Positions 51,533 to 63,976 are shown, numbered from the stretch's first letter. The stretch is 64,000 nucleotides of DNA from Nitrospira sp. CR1.3 (GCA_014055525.1 WIAH01000011.1:62001-126000), one strand, 5' to 3'. Numbers and translations: made by a program. The notes: generated by a model from the letters alone, not told the origin.

Positions 51533-54502
51533 ATGATGAAAGCATGGTTGTTCGATGAGTGGTTTCGGTTCGATCGTTCGTACCTGACCGCTGAGGGCTC
51601 ACAGGGCGAATGGGGCGCCGGCGATTCGATCGCCGAGGAGGAGGAACTGCCTCCGGCTCCGGGCAACGTGGCGGCCAAATGCGGGAACGGGCGGATCACC
51701 GTCACCTGGGATCCTGTTCCGGAGGCCATGTACTACAACCTCTATTTCCAGACGACCAAAGGTGTTCAGATCAAGTTCTCCGAATTGACCAGACCGATCG
51801 CCGGGGCCGATGACTTCAAAGCCGTCATCGGCGTGAAGAAGGACAAGGCGACCTGTATCGAAGGCGCGCAATCCCCCTTCGTGCATGACGATCTGGCGAA
51901 CGGGACTTGCTATCACTATGTCGTCACCGTGGTGACGCCGAAAGGGGAGAGTCTTGAATCACAGGAAGTCATGGCGATTCCCTCCCCGTATCTGCTGACG
52001 ATGAGCATCGGGCAGGAAGGAGTGGAGGACGGCGAGTTCAGCTCACCGACCGGCATCGCGCTCGACAAAGACGGCAGCATGTACGTTGCCGATACCGACA
52101 ACCATTCGATTCAGAAATTCGACAAAACGGGGAAATTCATCGCGCGTTGGGGCGGCGAACCCTCTTCGCAGGAGGGAAGCTTCTATTATCCCCGCGGGCT
52201 CGCGGTCGGCGTGAACGACACATTGTACGTGGCCGACAGCGGAAACAATCGGGTGCAGAAGTTCGATCTCGAAGGCAACGTGATGCAGGCTTGGGGAAAG
52301 TTCGGATTCGCCTGGCGCGGGGCCGAGATGGGGAAGTTCGATGTTCCCTGGGGGCTGGCGACGGACCAGGAAGGGAATCTGTACGTATCCGATACGAGCA
52401 ACTCGCGGATTCAGAAATTCAAAGCCGACGGCACGCCGCTTTTGAAATGGGGGCGGGACGGGAGTTTCGACGGGGCTTTTTTCTTCCCGCGAGGCGTGGC
52501 AGTGGACTTTGTCGGCAATATCTTCGTCGCCGATGAAAGCAATAATCGCATCCAAAAATTCGACCCGCGGGGAAGCTTCCTTTCCAAATGGGGGCGCGAA
52601 GGTTCGGGACCAGGCCAGTTCAAGTCCCCCTGGGGCATTGCCTGCGACGCCATCGGCAATGTGTATGTAGTGGACACCGGGAACCATCGGATTCAGAAAT
52701 TCGACGGCAACGGCACGTTCCTCTGTTCATGGGGCAATCGCGGCAAGACGGAAGGCCAGCTCAATTTCCCCTACGGCATCGCCGTCGACAAGGAAGGCTG
52801 CGTCTACGTCGTCGACAGCGGGAACAACCGGGTGCTCAAGTACGTTCCGACCGAAGAGGAACTGAATCGGGGGAAAGACGAAGCGCCAAAATCGCAGGAA
52901 CCGAACGCGACCCCGGCGCCGCACAGCGTCGCGGCCAAGGCCGGCGACACCGAGGTCTTTGTCAGCTGGATGGAGGTGCCGGGCGCGGTCTCTTACAACC
53001 TGTACTTCAACACCTCCCCCAAGCTCACCTTGCAAACAGGCACGAAGATCGAAGGGGTGACCAACCCGTTCGCGCACTCCGGATTGACCAACGATACGCC
53101 CTACTTCTACGCCGTAACGGCGGTGTTTGAGAACGGCGCGGAGAGCGCATTGTCGAACGAGGTGACTGCGATGCCGGTGCTCATCGACGTCACGGCGCCG
53201 CAGAATCCCTACGCCGTCATGAACCACGGCGCCTTCATGACCAACTCGCCTGAAGTAGTCGTGACGATTTCGGCCAACGATATCGACACGGGAGTCGGGG
53301 CCTACTTCATCTCCGAAGCGCCGATGACTCCCGCGGCCGGAACGCCCGGTTGGGTGGAGGTGACGCCGGCGCTCAAATTCGGCGCGACGATTCCCTTCAT
53401 TCTCTCGCCCGGCGACGGGCAGAAGTCGATCTATGTCTGGTTCAAGGATGTCGGCGGAAACGTGTCGACGCCGGCCGCCGCCACTATTCTGGTCAACACG
53501 TCGGGATATCTTTGCGTCGCCAGGTGGGGACGGCCCGGTCGAGGCGCGTCGTTGCTGCACGGTGGCGAGTTCGTGGCGCCGCTATACGGGCTCTGTGTGG
53601 ACCAGCAAGGATCGCTGTTCGTCGTGGACAACGGCAACAACCGCGTCCAGAAGTTCGACAATACCGGCAACTTCATCATCCTCTGGGGCAACTTCGGCTC
53701 GGCCAACGCCAATTTCCACAATCCCACCGGCATCGCCTGCGACGGCAAAGGCGATGTCTGGGTCGTCGATACCAACAACCATCGTGTGCAGAAGTTCGAC
53801 GGCAAGCTCGGCGGCTATGTGCTGAAGTTCGGCTCGCGGGGGAACGGCGAGGGCCAGTTCAACTCGCCCTGGGGCATCGCAGTCGATCGGGTCAGAGGGT
53901 ATGTCTACGTGGTCGACAGCGCCAACTTCCGGGTTCAGAAGTTCGACATGGCCGGCGAATTCATCATGTCGTGGGGAAGCTTCGGCAACGGCGACGGACA
54001 GTTCTACTTTCCGCGCGGCGTTGCCGTGGATCAGTCGGACGGCTCGGTCTATGTCGTCGACATGGGGAACCATCGCGTCCAGAAGTTCGATACCAGCACG
54101 AATGTCCTGCCGCAGCTGCTGACCAAGTGGGGCGGCAGCTCGGAGGCGGGCCATGCCAGCAGCCCGCTGGCGCAGGAGGCGGGACAGTTACGGTCGCCCT
54201 GGGGCGTTGCGGTCGACGCGGCCGGCGACGTGTACGTGACGGATACCGGCAACCATCGGATCGAAAAATTCGACAAGGAAGGCAACTTCATCACCCAATG
54301 GGGCGGTTACGGCAACAACAACGGACAATTCAATTTCCCATACGGCATTGCCGTGGACGCGAAGGGAAGCGTGTTCGTAGTTGACAGCGGGAATACCTGC
54401 GTGCAGCAGTTCATGCCGGCCGACGAAGGCAGCGAGCGGCTACAGGAAGAGGCCGAAGCTGCGGCTGAGATCGAGAAGGCGCAGGGAGCAACGAAGGCGT
54501 AA
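51533..54502 (+). CDS. Large NHL-repeat protein: two six-bladed propellers with fibronectin-like domains
   Basis: A 989-residue protein. Residues about 40-145: fibronectin-III-like domain. Residues about 160-440: six NHL repeats, each with a segment like GQFKSPWGIACDAIGN followed by VYVVDTGNHRIQKFD. Residues about 460-545: a second fibronectin-like domain, then an Ig-like linker from about 560. Residues about 660-970: six more NHL repeats. Twelve repeats make two six-bladed beta-propellers. No signal peptide or anchor is visible; the N-terminus (MMKAWLFDEWFRFDRS) is not a Sec signal, although such proteins are usually extracellular. A protein or carbohydrate scaffold role is likely. Confidence 0.85.
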   Translation: MMKAWLFDEWFRFDRSYLTAEGSQGEWGAGDSIAEEEELPPAPGNVAAKCGNGRITVTWDPVPEAMYYNLYFQTTKGVQIKFSELTRPIAGADDFKAVIGVKKDKATCIEGAQSPFVHDDLANGTCYHYVVTVVTPKGESLESQEVMAIPSPYLLTMSIGQEGVEDGEFSSPTGIALDKDGSMYVADTDNHSIQKFDKTGKFIARWGGEPSSQEGSFYYPRGLAVGVNDTLYVADSGNNRVQKFDLEGNVMQAWGKFGFAWRGAEMGKFDVPWGLATDQEGNLYVSDTSNSRIQKFKADGTPLLKWGRDGSFDGAFFFPRGVAVDFVGNIFVADESNNRIQKFDPRGSFLSKWGREGSGPGQFKSPWGIACDAIGNVYVVDTGNHRIQKFDGNGTFLCSWGNRGKTEGQLNFPYGIAVDKEGCVYVVDSGNNRVLKYVPTEEELNRGKDEAPKSQEPNATPAPHSVAAKAGDTEVFVSWMEVPGAVSYNLYFNTSPKLTLQTGTKIEGVTNPFAHSGLTNDTPYFYAVTAVFENGAESALSNEVTAMPVLIDVTAPQNPYAVMNHGAFMTNSPEVVVTISANDIDTGVGAYFISEAPMTPAAGTPGWVEVTPALKFGATIPFILSPGDGQKSIYVWFKDVGGNVSTPAAATILVNTSGYLCVARWGRPGRGASLLHGGEFVAPLYGLCVDQQGSLFVVDNGNNRVQKFDNTGNFIILWGNFGSANANFHNPTGIACDGKGDVWVVDTNNHRVQKFDGKLGGYVLKFGSRGNGEGQFNSPWGIAVDRVRGYVYVVDSANFRVQKFDMAGEFIMSWGSFGNGDGQFYFPRGVAVDQSDGSVYVVDMGNHRVQKFDTSTNVLPQLLTKWGGSSEAGHASSPLAQEAGQLRSPWGVAVDAAGDVYVTDTGNHRIEKFDKEGNFITQWGGYGNNNGQFNFPYGIAVDAKGSVFVVDSGNTCVQQFMPADEGSERLQEEAEAAAEIEKAQGATKA

Positions 54503-55999
<1,497 letters not shown>

Positions 56000-56118
56000 A
56001 GCCAAGAGCGAATGGCGTATGGCATATAGCCAATAGCACGAACGCCGATCATTCACTCGCCTCTGTGCTTGCCGAACATCTTTCACCTGCTATTCGCCAT
56101 CAGCGATAGGCTCTTCGC
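56000..56118. repeat. Palindromic element between guaB and guaA (ATGGC/AATAGC-word family)
   Basis: Outer arms gccaagagc (56001-56009) and gctcttcgc (56111-56119 region), inner words atggcgtatggcatatagcc and tgctattcgccat. The loop contains catttcacctg-like pyrimidine-rich sequence. Different words, same design as the other elements. Confidence 0.6.
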
Positions 56119-56123
56119 ATCGT

Positions 56124-57680
56124 ATGGAACTCTGGCACAATAGAATTCTCGTCCTCGACTTCGGATCACAGTACACCCAACTCATTGCGCGCCGCATTCG
56201 CGAGGCGCAGGTGTATTCGCAGATCCTTCCCTGTACGGTTCCGCTTGCGACGATTCTCGCCTATCGTCCGCAGGGCATTGTGCTTTCCGGCGGCCCGTCG
56301 AGCGTCTACGAAAAGAAAGCCCCGACCGTTCCGAAGGAGCTGTTCGACCAGGGGATTCCCATCCTCGGGATCTGCTACGGCATGCAACTGGTCACGCATC
56401 TGTCCGGGGGAGACGTGGCCCAGTCCAGGCACCGGGAGTACGGGAGGGCGGACCTGACGATCGACGACGCGAGCGATCTCTTCCGAGGCATCGGCGAGGG
56501 CGGATCGACGACCGTGTGGATGTCTCACGGAGACCGTATCGAGCGTATGCCGCCTGGTTTCCGATCCATCGCGCATACGGGCAATTCACCGATTGCGGCA
56601 ATGAAGCGGGACGATCACAAGCGCCGGATCTATTGTCTCCAGTTTCATCCCGAAGTCGCGCACACTCCCGAAGGGACGAAACTGCTTCGGAATTTCGTCT
56701 ACGACATCTGCGGCTGCAAGCCGACCTGGACGATGCAGTCCTACGTGGACAGTGCGGTGCAGCAGATCCGCCAGCAGGTCGGCAAGGAGCGCGTGATCTG
56801 CGCGCTAAGCGGCGGCGTCGACTCGTCGGTTGCGGCCGCCCTGACCCATCGGGCGATCGGCGATCAGTTGACCTGTATTTTCGTCGACAACGGAGTCCTT
56901 CGGGCCGGCGAGCGCGATCAGGTTCAGAAAACCTTCGCGTCGCAATTGCATCTGAATCTTCGGATACTCGATCGGACCGAGCAGTTTCTAGGCGGGTTGA
57001 AGAATGTGATCGATCCGGAACGGAAGCGGAAAATTATCGGCCGACTGTTCATCAAGAATTTCGAAGAGGAATCCAAGAAGTTGAAAGGGATCAAGTACCT
57101 GGTGCAGGGAACGCTGTACCCGGACGTCATCGAGAGCATCAGCTTCAAGGGCCCGTCCGCCACGATCAAGACACACCACAACGTCGGCGGCCTGCCGGCC
57201 CGCATGAAGCTCAAGCTGATCGAACCGCTGCGCGAGCTGTTCAAGGACGAAGTACGGGTACTGGGAAAGGAACTCGGGTTGCCGGACGACATTATCTGGC
57301 GGCAGCCGTTTCCCGGTCCCGGCCTCGCCATTCGTGTCCTGGGCTCCGTCACGAAAGAACGCCTGATGATTCTCCGGGCGGCGGAAACAATCGTGGATCA
57401 GGAAATTAGAGGCGCGGGTCTGTATCGTGAGATCTGGCAAGCCTTTGCCGTCCTGTTGCCGATTCGTACGGTAGGCGTGATGGGCGATCAGCGGACGTAC
57501 GAGAACGTGGTTGCTATTCGCGCCGTCACCAGTCTCGACGGGATGACCGCCGACTGGGCCAAGATTCCGAACGACATCCTGGGTCGCATGTCGAACCGGA
57601 TCATCAACGAAGTCAAAGGCGTCAACCGGGTGGTGTACGACATCAGCTCCAAGCCGCCGTCGACTATAGAATGGGAATAA
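56124..57680 (+). CDS. guaA: GMP synthase (glutamine-hydrolysing)
   Basis: A 518-residue enzyme. N-terminal amidotransferase ([19 protein letters not shown], nucleophile cysteine in [17 protein letters not shown]) and C-terminal ATP pyrophosphatase with the P-loop [14 protein letters not shown] and dimerisation tail ([17 protein letters not shown]). Converts XMP to GMP. Follows guaB, separated by a palindromic element. Confidence 0.96.
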   Translation: MELWHNRILVLDFGSQYTQLIARRIREAQVYSQILPCTVPLATILAYRPQGIVLSGGPSSVYEKKAPTVPKELFDQGIPILGICYGMQLVTHLSGGDVAQSRHREYGRADLTIDDASDLFRGIGEGGSTTVWMSHGDRIERMPPGFRSIAHTGNSPIAAMKRDDHKRRIYCLQFHPEVAHTPEGTKLLRNFVYDICGCKPTWTMQSYVDSAVQQIRQQVGKERVICALSGGVDSSVAAALTHRAIGDQLTCIFVDNGVLRAGERDQVQKTFASQLHLNLRILDRTEQFLGGLKNVIDPERKRKIIGRLFIKNFEEESKKLKGIKYLVQGTLYPDVIESISFKGPSATIKTHHNVGGLPARMKLKLIEPLRELFKDEVRVLGKELGLPDDIIWRQPFPGPGLAIRVLGSVTKERLMILRAAETIVDQEIRGAGLYREIWQAFAVLLPIRTVGVMGDQRTYENVVAIRAVTSLDGMTADWAKIPNDILGRMSNRIINEVKGVNRVVYDISSKPPSTIEWE

Positions 57681-57683
57681 AGC

Positions 57684-57800
57684 CAGGCCAGTGGCGCGAG
57701 GCGAGCGGCTAGAGGATAAGAGGATGAATTGGGATGGAAGAGAAGTCGAAGAGAGGAAGTCACAACCCCTTGCCCCTTGCCGCTAGCCCCTTGCCTGGAG
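57684..57800. repeat. Palindromic element between guaA and the rluB-type gene (GGCTAGAGG-word family)
   Basis: The left arm (gcgaggcgagcggctagagg, 57696-57715) shares GGCTAGAGG with 19922 and 39912; the right arm (ccccttgccccttgccgcta, then gccccttgcctgg) runs to the next gene's Shine-Dalgarno. An open reading from 57734 through this arm would put a repeat-encoded N-terminus on the synthase. Confidence 0.6.
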
Positions 57801-57805
57801 GCGCA

Positions 57806-58645
57806 GTGCGCCTCCAAAAGCTCATCGCCGGAACCGGCCTCGCGTCCCGCCGCAAGTCGGAAGCGTTGATTTTGGCCGGTCGCGTCACGGTCAATGGAAA
57901 GGTCGTCACAGAACTCGGCACCAAAGTCGATCCGGGCCGCGACCACGTGAAAGTCGATGGCAAGCATTTGAGCGCGGCTCAGCCCTTTGTGTATCTGTTG
58001 CTGCATAAGCCGAAGCATGTCATGTCGACGTTGGACGATCCAGGCGGACGTACCACCGTGAAGGACTACTTGCGGGGCGTTTCGGTTCGCGTGTTTCCGG
58101 TCGGGCGCTTGGACTTCGACAGCGAAGGACTTATGCTGCTGACCAACAACGGCGATCTGGCCCAGGCCTTGCTGCATCCGCGCTACCATGTCCCCAAAAC
58201 CTATCTGATAAAGGTGAAGGGTGTGCTGTCGGACGAAGAGATCAAGAAGCTGGAGCAAGGAGTCAGACTGGAAGACGGCATGACCAGCCCGGCTATGGTG
58301 AAGAAAATCCGCAAAGTCGAGGCGAACTCCTGGTTGGAGATTACGATCCGCGAAGGGCGTAAACACCAAGTGAAACGGATGCTGGAGGCGGTCGGCCATC
58401 CGGTCATCAAGCTCACGCGAGTGCGGATGGGCCCGCTGTCGCTCGGTAGTTTGGAGCCCGGCGAGTTCCGTTTCCTGACCGACCGGGAAGCCAATGCCTT
58501 GCGCGAGCTTGTCGAGCAGCGGGTCGCCGCAATCGAGCAGGGAGCCGACCCGATGGTCCGTCAGAAGCGACCGGTCAGGCGCGAGGGCTGGGCAAGACCC
58601 GGGAAAGCAAAGAAATATCCGGCAAAGAAAGTTCAGGTTGCATGA
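57806..58645 (+). CDS. rluB: RluB-type rRNA pseudouridine synthase
   Basis: A protein of about 279 residues with an S4-like RNA-binding domain ([22 protein letters not shown]) and the RluB/E/F-type catalytic domain with [20 protein letters not shown] (catalytic aspartate in GRLDF) and [13 protein letters not shown]. It modifies 23S rRNA near the peptidyl-transferase centre or a similar site. GTG 57806 with GGAGG four bases upstream is preferred over a reading from 57734, which would encode the repeat arm. Basic disordered tail. Overlaps aspS by 4 bp. Confidence 0.88.
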   Translation: MRLQKLIAGTGLASRRKSEALILAGRVTVNGKVVTELGTKVDPGRDHVKVDGKHLSAAQPFVYLLLHKPKHVMSTLDDPGGRTTVKDYLRGVSVRVFPVGRLDFDSEGLMLLTNNGDLAQALLHPRYHVPKTYLIKVKGVLSDEEIKKLEQGVRLEDGMTSPAMVKKIRKVEANSWLEITIREGRKHQVKRMLEAVGHPVIKLTRVRMGPLSLGSLEPGEFRFLTDREANALRELVEQRVAAIEQGADPMVRQKRPVRREGWARPGKAKKYPAKKVQVA

Positions 58646-60405
58646 AACTCAGGACGCACCGTTGCGGGGAATTAAACAAGCAGCATGTGGGGCAGACGGT
58701 CGTCTTGAACGGGTGGGTCCAGCGGCGCCGTGACCACGGCATGGTGATGTTCATCGATTTGCGCGACAGGACCGGCATCACGCAAGTCGTGTTCAATGCG
58801 GAACGCAACGCGGCCGTCCATCAGGCGGCACACACATTGCGGAGCGAGTGCGTGGTCTCGGTGACCGGCCAGGTGATGGCCAGACCGGACGAATCGAAGA
58901 ACCCGAACCTCCCGACCGGAGACGTGGAAATCTTCGTGGATGCCGTCGAGATCCTGAACGAAGCGAGGACGCCGCCGTTTCTCATCGAGGACGATGCCGA
59001 GGTGACGGAAGCGGTCCGCCTGAAATACCGCTATCTCGACTTGCGCCGGCCGATGATGCAGCGGCTCTTGAGTCTGCGCCACGGGATCATGCAGACCGCG
59101 AGGGGATTTTTGAATGCCGAGCAGTTTCTCGAAGTCGAGACACCGATTCTGACCAAGAGCACGCCGGAAGGAGCGCGCGACTACCTGGTTCCCAGCCGGG
59201 TAAACCCCGGACAGTTTTTTGCCCTGCCTCAATCGCCGCAGCTCTTCAAGCAGGTGCTGATGGTCGGCGGGGTCGATCGTTATTATCAGATCGCCCGCTG
59301 TTTCCGGGATGAAGATCTCCGCAACGACCGCCAGCCCGAGTTCACGCAGATCGACCTGGAGATGTCCTTTGTCGGTCGCGAGCAGGTCATGAGTTTGATG
59401 GAGCGGATGATCGTCGCGATTTTCCGGGAGGCGGGCGGAGTGCAGTTGCCGACCCCGTTTCCGCGGATGACCTATGCCGAAGCGATGGGGCGCTATGGAT
59501 CGGACAAGCCGGACCTGCGCTTCGAGATGCCGCTCTATGACGTCACTGCCTTTGCCGCCAAGAGCGAGTTCAAGGTCTTTAACGATGCGGCCGCTAAAGG
59601 CGGCATCGTTAAAGCCATGATCGTCAAGGGTGGCGGGACGCTCGCGCGCAGCAGGATCGATGCGCTGGGCGAAACAGCCAAGAGTTTCGGCGCCAAAGGA
59701 TTGGCCTGGCTCAAGATTACGGCGGAAGGCCAATTAGAGTCCGTCATAGCCAAGTTCCTCGACGCCAAGGCTTTTGCTGCGGCTCTGCCTGAAGCGGCAC
59801 CAGGCGATCTGGTCCTGTTTGGCGCGGACAAGCCGGCCATTGTCCACGACGTGCTGGGTCGGATCCGCCTCATTCTGGGAGAGGAATTCAATCTGATTGA
59901 CAAGAAAGCCTGGAAACCGGTTTGGGTAACCGAGTTCCCTCTGCTTGACTATTCGCTGGAAGAGAAGCGCTATGTGTTTATGCACAATCCGTTCGCGGCG
60001 CCGATGGATGAGGACCTGGCAATGCTCGACCGGGAGCCGCTCAAGGTAAGGGCCAAGGCCTACGACATGGTGCTCAACGGCAATGAGATCGGAGGAGGCA
60101 GTATCCGCAATCACCGGAGCGAGGTGCAGTTGCGCATTCTCGACCTCCTGGGGATTAGCAAGGATCAGGCACAAGCGAAGTTCGGGTTCCTGCTCGACGC
60201 GCTCGACTATGGGGCTCCGCCGCACGGAGGGATCGCCTTCGGTCTTGACCGGCTCATCATGCTGCTGGGCGGCGCCGACTCGATCCGCGACGTCATTGCG
60301 TTCCCGAAAACGCAGCGCGCCCAATGTCCTCTGACCGATGCTCCGTCCGCCGTCGGCGCCGAGCAGTTGAAGGAGCTGCGTATCAAGCTCGATCTCATCG
60401 AGTAG
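58642..60405 (+). CDS. aspS: Aspartyl-tRNA synthetase
   Basis: A 587-residue class II synthetase of the bacterial type: N-terminal OB-fold ([20 protein letters not shown]), catalytic motif 2 ([24 protein letters not shown]), a GAD insertion domain (about 290-420) and motif 3 ([15 protein letters not shown]). Attaches aspartate to tRNA. Coupled to the rluB-type gene. Confidence 0.96.
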   Translation: MKLRTHRCGELNKQHVGQTVVLNGWVQRRRDHGMVMFIDLRDRTGITQVVFNAERNAAVHQAAHTLRSECVVSVTGQVMARPDESKNPNLPTGDVEIFVDAVEILNEARTPPFLIEDDAEVTEAVRLKYRYLDLRRPMMQRLLSLRHGIMQTARGFLNAEQFLEVETPILTKSTPEGARDYLVPSRVNPGQFFALPQSPQLFKQVLMVGGVDRYYQIARCFRDEDLRNDRQPEFTQIDLEMSFVGREQVMSLMERMIVAIFREAGGVQLPTPFPRMTYAEAMGRYGSDKPDLRFEMPLYDVTAFAAKSEFKVFNDAAAKGGIVKAMIVKGGGTLARSRIDALGETAKSFGAKGLAWLKITAEGQLESVIAKFLDAKAFAAALPEAAPGDLVLFGADKPAIVHDVLGRIRLILGEEFNLIDKKAWKPVWVTEFPLLDYSLEEKRYVFMHNPFAAPMDEDLAMLDREPLKVRAKAYDMVLNGNEIGGGSIRNHRSEVQLRILDLLGISKDQAQAKFGFLLDALDYGAPPHGGIAFGLDRLIMLLGGADSIRDVIAFPKTQRAQCPLTDAPSAVGAEQLKELRIKLDLIE

Positions 60406-60423
60406 GGAGGACTCCTCCGTCCC

Positions 60424-61587
60424 ATGGCAGCCAATACCTTCGGTCGAATCTTCACCGTCACGTCGTTCGGCGAGAGCCACGGGCCGGCGATCGGCTGCGT
60501 CGTCGACGGGTGTCCGCCCGGCCTGTCCCTTGCGACCGAAGATATTCAGAAGGACCTCGATCGACGTAAACCCGGCACGTCTCGTCATGTCACCCAGCGG
60601 CAGGAATCCGACCTGGTCGAAATTCTCTCAGGTGTATTCGAAGGAAAAACAACCGGGGCGCCGATCGCGTTGCTGATCCGAAACGAAGATGCCAGGAGCA
60701 AGGATTACGGCAATCTGGTCGACACCTTCCGTCCCGGACATGCCGACTATGCCTATTGGCAGAAGTACGGAATCCGCGACCATCGAGGCGGGGGTAGGGC
60801 CTCGGCGAGGGAAACAGCGGTTCGGGTAGCTGCGGCGGCGATTGCAAGAAAGTGGCTCAATGAAAAGCACGGCATCGTCATCCGCGGGTATCTCAATCAA
60901 CTCGGCCCTCATCACGTGCCGTTCAAGACCTGGGATGCAGTAGGCGGCAATCCCTTTTTCGTTGCAGATCCCGACGTGGTGGGCAAGCTCGAATTGTTCA
61001 TGGATGAATTGCGCAAATCCGGCGATTCGGTTGGAGCCAGGATTACGATGGTGGCGGAACAGGTGCCGGTCGGTTGGGGAGCGCCGGTCTACGCGAAACT
61101 GGACGCCGACCTCGCTGCGGCCATGATGAGCATCAATGCCGTGAAGGCCGTGGAGATCGGGGCTGGCTTCGGCGCGGTGGCCCAGCGTGGCTCAGAGCAC
61201 GGCGATGAGCTGACCCCTGAAGGATTCGCCACGAACCATGCCGGCGGCATTCTCGGCGGTATTTCAACTGGTCAGGACATCGTGGTGACCATCGGCATCA
61301 AACCGACGTCAAGCATCCGCGTTCCCCGCCGCTCGATTGATAAGCAGGGCAATGCCGTCATCGTCGAGACAAACGGGCGCCACGATCCCTGTGTCGGGAT
61401 CCGCGCGACTCCGATCGCCGAAGCCATGATGGCCCTGGTGTTGATGGACCATGCGCTGCTGCAACGGGCTCAGAATGCCGACGTGAAGACCTCCACTCCG
61501 AAGATCGCCGGATCCTTGAAACAGCTGCCCTCGCGGGGCAATCAGAAGCCCGTCGCGAAGATCAATCCGGAACCTCACGAAGCCTAA
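60424..61587 (+). CDS. aroC: Chorismate synthase
   Basis: A 387-residue FMN-dependent enzyme, last step of the shikimate pathway. Signatures [18 protein letters not shown] near the start, [25 protein letters not shown]-like segment and [11 protein letters not shown] small GGAGG/CCTCC hairpin (60406-60418) lies just ahead of the ATG and includes the only Shine-Dalgarno-like sequence. Confidence 0.95.
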   Translation: MAANTFGRIFTVTSFGESHGPAIGCVVDGCPPGLSLATEDIQKDLDRRKPGTSRHVTQRQESDLVEILSGVFEGKTTGAPIALLIRNEDARSKDYGNLVDTFRPGHADYAYWQKYGIRDHRGGGRASARETAVRVAAAAIARKWLNEKHGIVIRGYLNQLGPHHVPFKTWDAVGGNPFFVADPDVVGKLELFMDELRKSGDSVGARITMVAEQVPVGWGAPVYAKLDADLAAAMMSINAVKAVEIGAGFGAVAQRGSEHGDELTPEGFATNHAGGILGGISTGQDIVVTIGIKPTSSIRVPRRSIDKQGNAVIVETNGRHDPCVGIRATPIAEAMMALVLMDHALLQRAQNADVKTSTPKIAGSLKQLPSRGNQKPVAKINPEPHEA

Positions 61588-61602
61588 CGTTTCCTATCGG
61601 AC

Positions 61603-62403
61603 ATGCCTTCTTCCTCCTACGAAGGTCTCATTCTGGACATCAAAAATGCGACGGTCTATCGAGGCGATACCTGCGTCTTCGAGCGATTGTCGTTTCGGTT
61701 GGAGGAGGACCGGCATACCGCCATTCTCGGGCCGAACGGCGCTGGAAAGTCGACCATCCTCAAACTGCTCGCAGGCGAAGTGCACCCGGTTCCTGACGAG
61801 GAGATGTCCATTCGGGTCTTCGGGGAGGCACAGTGGAACGTCTGGGAGGTGCGTAAACGGCTGGGAATGGTGTCACACGATCTGCAGCACCAGTATCTGG
61901 ACGGAGTGACCGGCCTGAAGGTCGTGCTGTCCGGTTTTTATGCCAGCATCGGCATCTACGAGCGCCAGGAATTCAGTTACGGCCAGTTGGCCAAGGCCGA
62001 TGAAGTACTGGCCGATCTGGGCGCTGGAGCGCTGAAGGATAAACAGTTCGGCGAGATGTCTACAGGAGAGCAGCGGCGCTGTCTGCTGGGTCGCGCGTTG
62101 GTGCACGATCCGGCCGCCCTTGTGCTGGACGAGCCGACCAGCGGGCTTGACCTTACGGCGACGTTCCACTATCTGGACCTGGTGCGCCAGCATATGAGAA
62201 AAGGAAAGACGGTGCTGCTGGTGACGCACCACATTCATGAGATTCCTCCCGAGATCAAGCGCGTTGTGCTCTTGAAAAAAGGGAAAATTCTGCAGGACGG
62301 AGACAAGCGCGATGTGCTGACCGACAAAAATCTCGCTCAATTGTTCGACTGTCCCGTCGCGCTGGCTGAGGCCAACGGGTGGTATCAGGCGCTGCCAGGC
62401 TAG
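61603..62403 (+). CDS. ABC transporter ATP-binding protein
   Basis: A 266-residue ATPase with Walker A GPNGAGKST, signature STGEQRR (LSGGQ variant), Walker B AALVLDEPTSGLD and H-loop LLVTHHIHE. No permease is adjacent, so its transporter partner, if any, is elsewhere. Two hairpins follow the stop, so it ends its own unit. Confidence 0.85.
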   Translation: MPSSSYEGLILDIKNATVYRGDTCVFERLSFRLEEDRHTAILGPNGAGKSTILKLLAGEVHPVPDEEMSIRVFGEAQWNVWEVRKRLGMVSHDLQHQYLDGVTGLKVVLSGFYASIGIYERQEFSYGQLAKADEVLADLGAGALKDKQFGEMSTGEQRRCLLGRALVHDPAALVLDEPTSGLDLTATFHYLDLVRQHMRKGKTVLLVTHHIHEIPPEIKRVVLLKKGKILQDGDKRDVLTDKNLAQLFDCPVALAEANGWYQALPG

Positions 62404-62435
62404 GGACTGGCTCCGGCGCAGCCGGTGCCAGTCCC
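62403..62435 (+). terminator. Hairpin after the ABC ATPase gene
   Basis: A 15-bp stem with one mismatch (gggactggctccggc, 62403-62417, with 62421-62435) and a 3-nt loop. The last base of the stop codon is its first. No T-run, so function as terminator is probable rather than certain. Confidence 0.4.
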
Positions 62436-62464
62436 GATTGAGATTTGTGACGCGCCACTCAACG

Positions 62465-62497
62465 GGGACAGTCGCCAAGCGGAACGGCGACTGTCCC
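62465..62497. repeat. Hairpin between convergent genes
   Basis: A perfect 12-bp stem, gggacagtcgcc (62465-62476) with ggcgactgtccc (62486-62497), loop of nine. It reaches the stop codon of the exported protease gene on the other strand and may serve both strands. Confidence 0.45.
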
Positions 62498-63507
62498 TAT
62501 CCTCCGCCCAATGTTACGGTGAAGGTCAGGTCGGCGTCGATGCGGCGCACTTTGACGGCAACGCGCTGGCCCGGTGTCGTCCGTTCGATGAGATAGTTCT
62601 TCAAGTGGGCGGCGTCCAGGATCTCGGTGTCTTCGATCGCCAGCAGAATGTCGTGCTTTTGAATGCCGGCGGCCTTGGCCGGGTCGGAAACCTCTTTGAC
62701 GGCAATCCGCCACCTGGTGCCCTCTTTCACGGTCGTCATATGAATGCCCAGCTTCGAAAAAGCCAGCGGCTTGCCGTTCAGTGCCGCGTTGACGATTCGT
62801 TCAGCCAGCGAGCTGGGAATGGCGAAGGCCAGGCGACTACAATGGGCCTGGGACTCATCTTTTTCGGTTTGGATGATGGCGTGCATGACCCCCACGACTT
62901 CGCCCGCTCCGTTGAAGAGCGCTCCGCCGGAGTTGCCGCTGCAAACGGAGAGATCGGTTTGTAGGAGGCGGGTGTCAACGGTTTGAAGGAACGTGTTGGC
63001 GTTGCCGATTCGCCCGAACGCCATGGTCGGTCCCCAGCCCAATGGGTAGCCTACGGTGAAGACCTCTGTGCCCGCCGCCACCTCACCGGTGGCAAACGAG
63101 GCCGTGGCCGTGACTGTCGCGCGATCCTTCTCATTGAGCCGATAGACGACTACGTCCAGGTAAGCGCTGTCTCCAACCAATTGGGCAACCAACTCGTGTA
63201 GATCGGTCGTGAGGATGTGGATGACCTTCGGAACCACCTGTCCAGACGGACCATTCTTCTCCACGGCATGGCGCGCCGTGACAATGTAACCGTCCCGCAG
63301 GTGAAAGCCGGTGCCCCGGAGAGCAATCTTCCCAGGCTTCTCGGGCGTGCGGGGATCCTGCGTATCTTCCAGCACCCCGATAGTAGCCCGTTTCGCTCGC
63401 TCCAGCGCACCGGTTTGATTGAGTGATTCCGCTTTGGAGGAAACCGGTTGTCCTGCGAGCAGCAGGCAGATCGTTGCGGCAATCGGCCTCAGGAAACAAA
63501 CATCCAT
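62497..63507 (-). CDS. Exported trypsin-like serine protease with PDZ domain (DegP/HtrA type)
   Basis: A 336-residue protein, signal peptide about 1-26. Catalytic triad His80 (VTARHAVEKN), Asp118 (YLDVVVYRL) and Ser193 (CSGNSGGALF). A PDZ domain follows (about 245-335; KAAGIQKHDILLAIEDTEI). Periplasmic quality-control protease. One PDZ rather than two. Followed upstream on the same strand by a FUN14-like gene. Confidence 0.87.
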   Translation of the reverse strand: MDVCFLRPIAATICLLLAGQPVSSKAESLNQTGALERAKRATIGVLEDTQDPRTPEKPGKIALRGTGFHLRDGYIVTARHAVEKNGPSGQVVPKVIHILTTDLHELVAQLVGDSAYLDVVVYRLNEKDRATVTATASFATGEVAAGTEVFTVGYPLGWGPTMAFGRIGNANTFLQTVDTRLLQTDLSVCSGNSGGALFNGAGEVVGVMHAIIQTEKDESQAHCSRLAFAIPSSLAERIVNAALNGKPLAFSKLGIHMTTVKEGTRWRIAVKEVSDPAKAAGIQKHDILLAIEDTEILDAAHLKNYLIERTTPGQRVAVKVRRIDADLTFTVTLGGG

Positions 63508-63529
63508 AGAGGTAGCGGCGTCCTTCCCG

Positions 63530-63976
63530 TCACTTTTTCCGGAAGCCGAAAAACACGCCGGCGGCTCCGGCTCCAGCCGATGGCAGGAAGCCGGAGACGG
63601 TCTGCTTCAGCCCCTCTGCCCCTTGGTGAACGGAGGCGATGGCCTGGCTGATCTGTGTCTCGACTGCCACCCAATCCAAGTCGATCCATCCCGTGCTTTT
63701 CAGCGCCGCGATTGAAGCCAGGGCGCCTCCGGCGATCAGCGCCGCAACTTTGATGAATCGCCGGAAGGCCCATCCGATGAAGAATCCTCCCAGGTAGCTG
63801 CCGCCGAAGCGGGCGACGGCGGGCGAGGAGAAGTCCGTGATCCAGGAGATCAAACCGGCGACAGTCGCCACAGCCGCCGTCATGAAGGACTTCGCATTCC
63901 ATGGCGCATCGGCCAGCAAAGTCTCGTAGAAGCCTTGTGAGACCGGGGGTTGAGGCTGTTCGTGATCGACTTCCAT
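63530..63976 (-). CDS. FUN14-like membrane protein
   Basis: A 148-residue protein with two to three membrane helices (FMTAAVATVAGLISW, GSYLGGFFIGWAFRRFIKVA, ALIAGGALASIAAL). GGFFIGWAFRRFIKVAALIAG followed by WIDLDW matches the FUN14 pattern. It is 22 bp upstream of the exported protease gene on the same strand and may be co-transcribed. Role unknown in bacteria. Confidence 0.7.
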   Translation of the reverse strand: MEVDHEQPQPPVSQGFYETLLADAPWNAKSFMTAAVATVAGLISWITDFSSPAVARFGGSYLGGFFIGWAFRRFIKVAALIAGGALASIAALKSTGWIDLDWVAVETQISQAIASVHQGAEGLKQTVSGFLPSAGAGAAGVFFGFRKK

